Source: Candidatus Dojkabacteria bacterium (GTDB taxonomy: Bacteria > Patescibacteriota > Dojkabacteria > J137). Taken from it: 7,922 nucleotides of DNA. Position 1 is the first letter of the stretch; each line of letters starts with the position of its first letter. The stretch spans positions 1 through 7,922 of the forward strand of contig JAGQLF010000035.1 of assembly GCA_020429545.1 (NCBI GenBank), in the 5' to 3' direction. A program made the translations under genes and the position numbers. This document shows, piece after piece, positions 4,156 to 7,922 of the stretch. A model generated the notes under the pieces. That model did no database searches, had not been told where the DNA came from, and was given only the letters and a program-made list of their open reading frames with translations.

Positions 4156-5523
4156 ATGATTCAGATAGGATTTCATGGTGCAGCAAAGACTGTAACCGGA
4201 TCAAACTATTTTATTAAAACAGACAATGGAAACTTTGTTGTTGACTGTGGTATGTTCCAAGGGCCAGATGTAGAAGGAAGAAACTTAGAGCCTTATGCGT
4301 ATAACCCCGCTGAAGCAGACTTTGCACTTTTAACACATGCTCATATTGATCATAGTGGAATGCTTCCAAAATTATATAAAGGTGGATTTAGAGGAAGAAT
4401 TTATGCAACTAACCACACAATTCAAATTTCAAATCTGCTATTAATGGATTCAGCAAAAATCCAAGAAAATAACTTTAAGCTTGGTGAACCGTATGGAAAA
4501 TACACTAATCAAGTTGCTCTAGTTTACAATACATACGATGCGGAAGAGACAACACATTTATTTGAAAGTGTTCACTTTGAAGATGAATTTGAACCGCTTC
4601 CTGGTATTAAAGTTAAATTTATAAGAGCAGGTCACATTCTAGGTGCTGCAAGTATAGAAGTAACAATTAAAGATGGGGATGGATGGAAGAAAATTATGTT
4701 CTCAGGAGATATTGGAAGACTACAAAGTCCTTTAATCGAAACTTTTGATACAGAATATAAATCAGATCCAGATTATGTTCTTATTGAATCTTTATACGGC
4801 TCAGAAGTTCACCCAAATAGAAACGATAATGTAGAAGACATGATTAAAGTTATAAATGAGACAATCGAAAAAGGTGGAAATGTATTTATTCCTACATTTT
4901 CAGTACAACGTACACAAGAAGTTCTTCACGATCTAAAAACGGCTCAAGAAGAAGGAAAATTAGATAAAGATCAACCAGTTTGGCTAGACAGTCCACTTGC
5001 ACAAAAAGTATCATATATATATCTAACAGCACTAACAGGTAAAGATGAAGCCTTATTCACATTTGATAGTCTACGTTTTGTTAAAAAAGCAAAACAATCT
5101 TATGGATTAACAAAACAAAAAGGACAAATAATCTTAGCTGGTAGCGGAATGGCTGATGGTGGTCGAATTATGCACCACTTGCAAACTGGTCTAGATAATC
5201 CTAAAAACACAATAATTTTTGTTGGTTATCAAGCAGACGGAACTCTAGGACGAGAGCTGAAAGACGGTGCAAAAGAAGTAATGGTTGAAAAAACAAAGGT
5301 AAATGTAAAAGCAAGAATAGTTGCATACGAAGGATTCTCAGCTCATGGAGACTCTGAAGATTACAAAGCTTGGATACAAAGATTTAATACAGATAAGCTT
5401 AAGAACACATTCTTAATTCATGCGGAAGAAGATAGAGCTGAAGCATTTGATAAAGAACTAGACAAGATAGGAATTACAAAGAGTCATATTCCTGACTGGA
5501 AAGAAGAAGTTAAATTAAGTTAG
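4156..5523 (+). CDS. Beta-CASP metallo-beta-lactamase-fold ribonuclease (YSH1/CPSF-like)
   Basis: This 455-aa cytoplasmic protein carries the whole beta-CASP signature. HAHIDHSG (61-68) supplies zinc ligands His61, His63, Asp65 and His66; AGHILGA has His160 and FSGDIGR has Asp185. The beta-CASP insert follows, with IPTFSVQRTQEVL, WLDSPLA, AGSGMADGGR and GYQADGTLGREL. FSAHGD then places His397, and His422 lies in LIHAEED. Such enzymes cut RNA endonucleolytically, and some also act as 5'-3' exonucleases. It lacks the C-terminal domain of RNase J and resembles the shorter CPSF/YSH1-like bacterial group, so I give no symbol. All metal ligands appear intact. It stands alone, with repeat A3 behind it and B2 after its stop. 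The start is AUG at the family N-terminus, without an SD. Confidence 0.93.
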   Translation: MIQIGFHGAAKTVTGSNYFIKTDNGNFVVDCGMFQGPDVEGRNLEPYAYNPAEADFALLTHAHIDHSGMLPKLYKGGFRGRIYATNHTIQISNLLLMDSAKIQENNFKLGEPYGKYTNQVALVYNTYDAEETTHLFESVHFEDEFEPLPGIKVKFIRAGHILGAASIEVTIKDGDGWKKIMFSGDIGRLQSPLIETFDTEYKSDPDYVLIESLYGSEVHPNRNDNVEDMIKVINETIEKGGNVFIPTFSVQRTQEVLHDLKTAQEEGKLDKDQPVWLDSPLAQKVSYIYLTALTGKDEALFTFDSLRFVKKAKQSYGLTKQKGQIILAGSGMADGGRIMHHLQTGLDNPKNTIIFVGYQADGTLGRELKDGAKEVMVEKTKVNVKARIVAYEGFSAHGDSEDYKAWIQRFNTDKLKNTFLIHAEEDRAEAFDKELDKIGITKSHIPDWKEEVKLS

Positions 5524-5534
5524 AATATATTATT

Positions 5535-5650
5535 CCTTCCTTGAGGAAGGTGGGCAATGAAGTAGAATACTTCATTGGTCGGAAGGTGTTACTGTTACAC
5601 CCCTCACACTACTACGCTAAAGCTACGTAGTGTACTCCCCTCGAGGGGAG
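5535..5650 (-). repeat. Repeat B2: inverted copy of B1 with a changed inner stem
   Basis: Read on the minus strand it matches B1 (1500-1607). It runs from the CTCCCC/GGGGAG hairpin (5635-5650) to the CCTTCCT-TG-AGGAAGG hairpin (5535-5550). In place of the six-pair CCAGCC stem it has a ten-pair stem, CAATGAAGTA-GAA-TACTTCATTG (5555-5577). It starts 12 bases after the beta-CASP stop and ends eight bases before the gatC ATG, so it fills the whole junction. Confidence 0.9.
5645..5650 (+). promoter_or_regulatory. SD-like site of gatC buried in the repeat B2 stem
   Basis: GGGGAG lies eight bases before ATG 5659 and is the 3' strand of the palindromic B2 end hairpin CTCCCCTCGAGGGGAG. If the RNA folds, this site is paired and hidden from the ribosome. 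Confidence 0.45.
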
Positions 5651-5658
5651 AATGAATT

Positions 5659-5967
5659 ATGAATAAAGCAACAAAAGAAGATATAAAAAAAATATCTGAA
5701 CTTGCTAAACTTGATTTAGCAGAAGCAGAACTGGAAAAGTACGAAAACGAATTTAACGATATTCTAGCTTATGTAGGTAAGGTAATGGAATGTAATGTAG
5801 ATGATATTCCAGAAACACACAATTTAGAAAATTATAAAGACACTGTTATGCAAGAAGATACTTCAATAGAACTAGATATTACTCGTGAAGAATATCTTCA
5901 AAATGCAACAGAAGGCAGATCAAAAAATGGTTTTATTAAAACTAGCAGAGTTGTTGGAGAGGAATGA
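5659..5967 (+). CDS. gatC: Asp-tRNA(Asn)/Glu-tRNA(Gln) amidotransferase subunit C
   Basis: GatC is the small scaffold subunit of the GatCAB complex, which converts misacylated Glu-tRNA-Gln and/or Asp-tRNA-Asn to the amide form in the cytoplasm. The 102-aa length is typical. The N-terminal helix DIKKISELAKLDL (8-20), the helix ELEKYENEFNDILAYV (24-39) and the linker NVDDIPETHNLEN (45-57) match the family, as does the C-terminal extension that wraps GatA (about 60-102). gatA and gatB are not adjacent, so the operon is split or its other genes lie elsewhere. Repeat B2 directly precedes the gene and its hairpin contains the likely SD. After the stop comes another imperfect hairpin, then the YhaM-like gene. 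Confidence 0.92.
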   Translation: MNKATKEDIKKISELAKLDLAEAELEKYENEFNDILAYVGKVMECNVDDIPETHNLENYKDTVMQEDTSIELDITREEYLQNATEGRSKNGFIKTSRVVGEE

Positions 5968-5969
5968 AA

Positions 5970-6036
5970 CAGTAATCAGTTATCAGTACTCAGATAACAG
6001 GTGCTAATAGATCTGAAAACTGATAACAGACAACTG
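5970..6036. repeat. Repeat C: imperfect inverted repeat between gatC and the YhaM-like gene
   Basis: Arms 5970-5987 (CAGTAATCAGTTATCAGT) and 6019-6036 (ACTGATAACAGACAACTG) pair at 15 of 18 positions around a 31-nt loop. The loop repeats related words (CAGATAACAG). It looks like a palindromic intergenic unit and fills most of the 90-base gap. Its right arm supplies the -35-like box of the candidate promoter that follows. Confidence 0.65.
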
Positions 6037-6051
6037 AATACTTATTAAAAT
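6023..6051 (+). promoter_or_regulatory. Candidate promoter for the YhaM-like gene, leaderless geometry
   Basis: ATAACA (6023-6028, four of six -35 bases), a 17-nt spacer and TAAAAT (6046-6051) end six bases before ATG 6058, which would make the mRNA leaderless. No SD is present. The AT-rich background weakens the case. Confidence 0.3.
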
Positions 6052-6057
6052 AAGAAA

Positions 6058-7044
6058 ATGAAAACACAATACATAAAAGATTTACAACCAAGGCAAGTTT
6101 TTGAAAACGAAACTTTTGCTATATACGAACAATCTAAAGCTGAAGATAAAAATGGAAACATTTATTACTCTTTAGTAATTGGAGATAAAACTGGAAAACT
6201 TTCAGCAAAAATCTGGAGTGATGCATTAGCCTCTGTAGATAGAAAAGCTATAAAAGAAGGGAATGTTGTTTCTGTTACTGGTAAAGTAGATGAATACAAA
6301 GGAATTCCACAGATAGTTATAATGGAACTAAGAGCGATTGATGAAACTTCACTAGAAGAGTTTGTAGAATCTAGCATGTTTGATGCAGAAGATATGTACA
6401 AAGAGCTTTTAGAAGAAATTGAAGGAATTACATACGAACCGCTTAGAAAGGTAGTTAAAGGAATTGTAGAAGATAAAGAAATAGCACCAAATTTAAAATA
6501 TTGGCCAGCAGCAACTACTGTTCACCATGATTTTAGATCAGGCTTACTTCAACATATTTTAGAAATGATTACTGTAGCTAAAGGACTTGAGCGATTCTAC
6601 CCAGATGTAGATTTTGATATTCTAACTGCAGGAATTGTTTTACACGACTTAGGAAAGATTTATGAGCTTGATGGTAAAAACTTAGCTGTACCATATACAA
6701 AGGTAGGTCAACTATTTGGTCATATTTATATGGGAACAAGACTTTTTGAAGAACATGCCAAAAAAGCTAAATTAGATGAAGATGTAAAAGATCATGTTAT
6801 GCACTTAATTCTTTCACATCATGGAGTTTTAGAATATGGTTCTCCTGTTGTTCCTGCTACTCCTGAAGCAATATTACTAACAAATATTGATAATGTTTCA
6901 GCTAAAGCTAGAACTGCAGACAAAGCATTAAAAGAAATTGGTTCTGATGATGAATTTGGAAAGAGAAACTTCTTTCTAGAAAATACAAAAATATGGAATA
7001 GAAAAAAAGTTTCTAATAATGATGATCAAATGCAATTAGTATAG
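6058..7044 (+). CDS. yhaM: YhaM-like 3'-5' exoribonuclease (OB fold plus HD domain)
   Basis: The 328-aa protein has the two-part YhaM plan. An N-terminal OB-fold nucleic-acid-binding domain (about 1-90) includes YSLVIGDKTGKLSAKIW and VVSVTGKVDEYKGIPQIVI. The HD-superfamily phosphohydrolase domain (about 150-310) has HH-D at 156-158, His166, the HD pair in VLHDLGK (196-197), His222 and LSHHG (254-255), which are its metal ligands. Length is close to the Bacillus protein. Family members trim single-stranded RNA, and some DNA, from the 3' end in a metal-dependent manner in the cytoplasm. It lies 90 bases after gatC and 34 bases before the 2H phosphoesterase gene, with which it may be co-transcribed. 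The catalytic set looks complete. The exact substrate is inferred from the family. Confidence 0.85.
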   Translation: MKTQYIKDLQPRQVFENETFAIYEQSKAEDKNGNIYYSLVIGDKTGKLSAKIWSDALASVDRKAIKEGNVVSVTGKVDEYKGIPQIVIMELRAIDETSLEEFVESSMFDAEDMYKELLEEIEGITYEPLRKVVKGIVEDKEIAPNLKYWPAATTVHHDFRSGLLQHILEMITVAKGLERFYPDVDFDILTAGIVLHDLGKIYELDGKNLAVPYTKVGQLFGHIYMGTRLFEEHAKKAKLDEDVKDHVMHLILSHHGVLEYGSPVVPATPEAILLTNIDNVSAKARTADKALKEIGSDDEFGKRNFFLENTKIWNRKKVSNNDDQMQLV

Positions 7045-7045
7045 C

Positions 7046-7067
7046 CGTCTTCGCTGAAGCTACGACG
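7046..7067 (+). repeat. Short nested hairpin between the YhaM-like gene and thpR
   Basis: CTTC-GCT-GAAG (7049-7059) sits inside an outer CGTC/GACG pairing (7046-7049 and 7064-7067), which shares C7049 and so cannot form fully at the same time. It fills most of the 34-base gap two bases after the stop codon. It may be a small palindromic repeat or an mRNA processing site. There is no T-tract. Confidence 0.35.
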
Positions 7068-7078
7068 AGCAATTTAAA

Positions 7079-7696
7079 ATGACAAAAAATATGAGACTAT
7101 TTATAGGTATATTCCCTCCAAAAGAAGTTTTAGACGACCTTAGAGACGCTCTAAGACGCTTTGAAAAACACAAGCGGAACTTGAAATCCGCTCCTATCGA
7201 TCAGATGCATATTACACTAAAGTATATCGGAAGCAATGTATCGGAGAGCAGTTATGGGATAATAAGAAAAGATCTTCTAAATAATCAAAAATTTTTAGAT
7301 AATCCAATTGAAGTTAATTTTCAAAAGCTCCAATTCGGATTTAGATTTGATCAAATTCCAAGAATTCTAATGGCACAAGTAGACAATACAGACTCACTAC
7401 TTGATTCTGTTGATTTTTATCATGAGAGAATAAAAGAACTAAAACTTAAAGATACTATTAGATTAAAAGGAAGATTCTCTGAAGACTTTCATGTAACTCT
7501 GGCAAGACTTAAAGACACTGTAGCTCGAAGTGTAGCCAAAAATATAAAAGAATATACGGATAATTTAAAAGATGTAAAAATTAAATCTTTTAGTGTTGAT
7601 GAAGCATATTTAGTTGAATCTATTATTAGACCGGGTAAACCAGTTGTTTATAAAAAGTTAGAAAGATTGGCTGTTTCTAAAGACTTAGTTAATTAA
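7079..7696 (+). CDS. thpR: RNA 2',3'-cyclic phosphodiesterase (2'-5' RNA ligase family)
   Basis: This is a member of the 2H phosphoesterase superfamily, 205 aa, slightly longer than the common size. The two catalytic motifs are present: HIT in MHITLKYIG (44-46) and HVT in FHVTLARL (138-140). The N-terminus MRLFIGIFPP and the tail AYLVESIIRPGKPVVYKKLERL match the family. The enzymes hydrolyse 2',3'-cyclic phosphate ends on RNA and can join tRNA halves by a 2'-5' bond in vitro; the natural substrate is uncertain. Start 7079 is chosen as the first ATG. ATG 7091 (Met5) gives the more usual N-terminus and is equally possible, since neither has an SD. It follows the YhaM-like gene closely, so the pair may act together in RNA 3'-end turnover. 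Confidence 0.88.
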   Translation: MTKNMRLFIGIFPPKEVLDDLRDALRRFEKHKRNLKSAPIDQMHITLKYIGSNVSESSYGIIRKDLLNNQKFLDNPIEVNFQKLQFGFRFDQIPRILMAQVDNTDSLLDSVDFYHERIKELKLKDTIRLKGRFSEDFHVTLARLKDTVARSVAKNIKEYTDNLKDVKIKSFSVDEAYLVESIIRPGKPVVYKKLERLAVSKDLVN

Positions 7697-7716
7697 GTCT
7701 GTATATTCCCTTTGCG

Positions 7717-7739
7717 GGAGCAGGGCTCTGACCTGCTCC
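7717..7739 (+). repeat. GC-rich hairpin upstream of the Y1 transposase
   Basis: GGAGCAGG (7717-7724) and CCTGCTCC (7732-7739) form a perfect eight-pair stem with a seven-base loop, 20 bases after the thpR stop. The short A/T stretch that follows (AAATTTT) makes a weak terminator possible. Its position before a Y1 transposase also suits a subterminal hairpin recognised by the enzyme. Confidence 0.6.
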
Positions 7740-7753
7740 AAATTTTACATAAC

Positions 7754-7803
7754 TTGTATTTCAATACAATGTCTTATTTAATAATTCTAGTTAGAATTAT
7801 TAA
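7754..7803 (+). repeat. Two further hairpins abutting the transposase start codon
   Basis: TTGTATT-TC-AATACAA (7754-7769) is a perfect seven-pair stem. TTAATAATTCTA-GT-TAGAATTATTAA (7778-7803) is a perfect twelve-pair stem ending on the A of the transposase ATG. The second would occlude ribosome access in RNA, or act as a transposase-recognised hairpin in single-stranded DNA. Confidence 0.6.
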
Positions 7804-7922
7804 TGCCATCTAATAGAGTTTCAAAAGAATTAAACAATGAGATGTATTTCTTAACACTTACTGTTAGAAATTTTTACTATCTATTCGATAAACATAATAG
7901 ATGGAGTATTCTTGCAGAGTGT
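7803..7922 (+). CDS. IS200-like / REP-associated tyrosine (Y1) transposase, N-terminal fragment
   Basis: Forty codons from ATG 7803 run off the right edge. The fragment opens MPSNRVSKELNNEMYFLTLTV and continues with LFDKHNRWSIL. The YFLTLTV strand, followed about ten residues later by LF...W.IL, matches the start of Y1_Tnp-domain proteins, either IS200 TnpA or the domesticated REP-associated transposases (RAYTs). These enzymes cut and join single-stranded DNA at hairpins. The HUH motif and catalytic tyrosine would lie farther right and are not visible. The window is rich in palindromic repeats, and three hairpins lie directly upstream. Whether this is an active IS or a RAYT cannot be decided here. 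Confidence 0.72.
   Translation, partial: MPSNRVSKELNNEMYFLTLTVRNFYYLFDKHNRWSILAEC

Noticed and set aside
1500..5650. CRISPR array or composite transposon formed by repeats A and B
   Set aside because: The copies are few, irregularly spaced and of mixed orientation, with no spacers and no transposase between the B copies.
6165..6401. Minus-strand 78-codon frame
   Set aside because: It is the antisense of the OB-fold region of the YhaM-like gene, serine-rich as expected for a shadow frame.

Overview
The window looks like a piece of a low-GC genome from a small, reduced bacterium, most plausibly of the Candidate Phyla Radiation (Patescibacteria). The grounds are the style of the PheS and RnpA proteins, single housekeeping genes separated from their usual partners, start codons mostly without Shine-Dalgarno (SD) sequences, and many palindromic intergenic repeats. 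The standard code fits, because TGA acts as a stop. The phylum is an inference from protein style, not a measured result.

Layout: (1) 1-244, minus strand: N-terminal end of a UvrD/PcrA-type helicase. (2) 245-479: two palindromic elements. (3) 480-1487: pheS, with no pheT after it. (4) 1488-1963: repeat B1, a strong sigma70-type promoter and a 235-nt leader. (5) 1964-3178: an unrecognised exported protein whose base composition and SD use differ from its neighbours. (6) 3179-3395: a structured tail with a possible 19-aa ORF and an intrinsic terminator. (7) 3396-4011: rnpA on the minus strand, boxed between two direct copies of repeat A; the repeat supplies the last codons of rnpA. (8) 4156-5523: a beta-CASP metallo-beta-lactamase RNase. 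(9) 5535-5650: repeat B2, inverted relative to B1 and running up to the gatC start. (10) gatC, a YhaM-like OB/HD exoribonuclease and a 2'-5' RNA ligase-type 2H phosphoesterase, all plus strand. (11) 7717-7922: three hairpins followed by the truncated start of an IS200-like/REP-associated (Y1) transposase.

Most recognised genes concern RNA: tRNA charging (PheS, GatC), tRNA 5' processing (RnpA), and RNA cleavage, trimming or end chemistry (beta-CASP RNase, YhaM-like, ThpR-like). They are not a tight operon; repeats interrupt nearly every junction.

The most interesting content is the repeat system. Three A elements are long imperfect palindromes. The two B elements have conserved flanks but a swapped internal stem that still pairs. 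A hairpin core CGATTTATCG occurs both inside A1 and, in frame, inside rnpA. Two repeats touch gene function directly: the A2 end forms the rnpA C-terminus, and the B2 terminal stem contains the gatC SD-like sequence. The Y1 transposase at the right edge is a candidate mobiliser.
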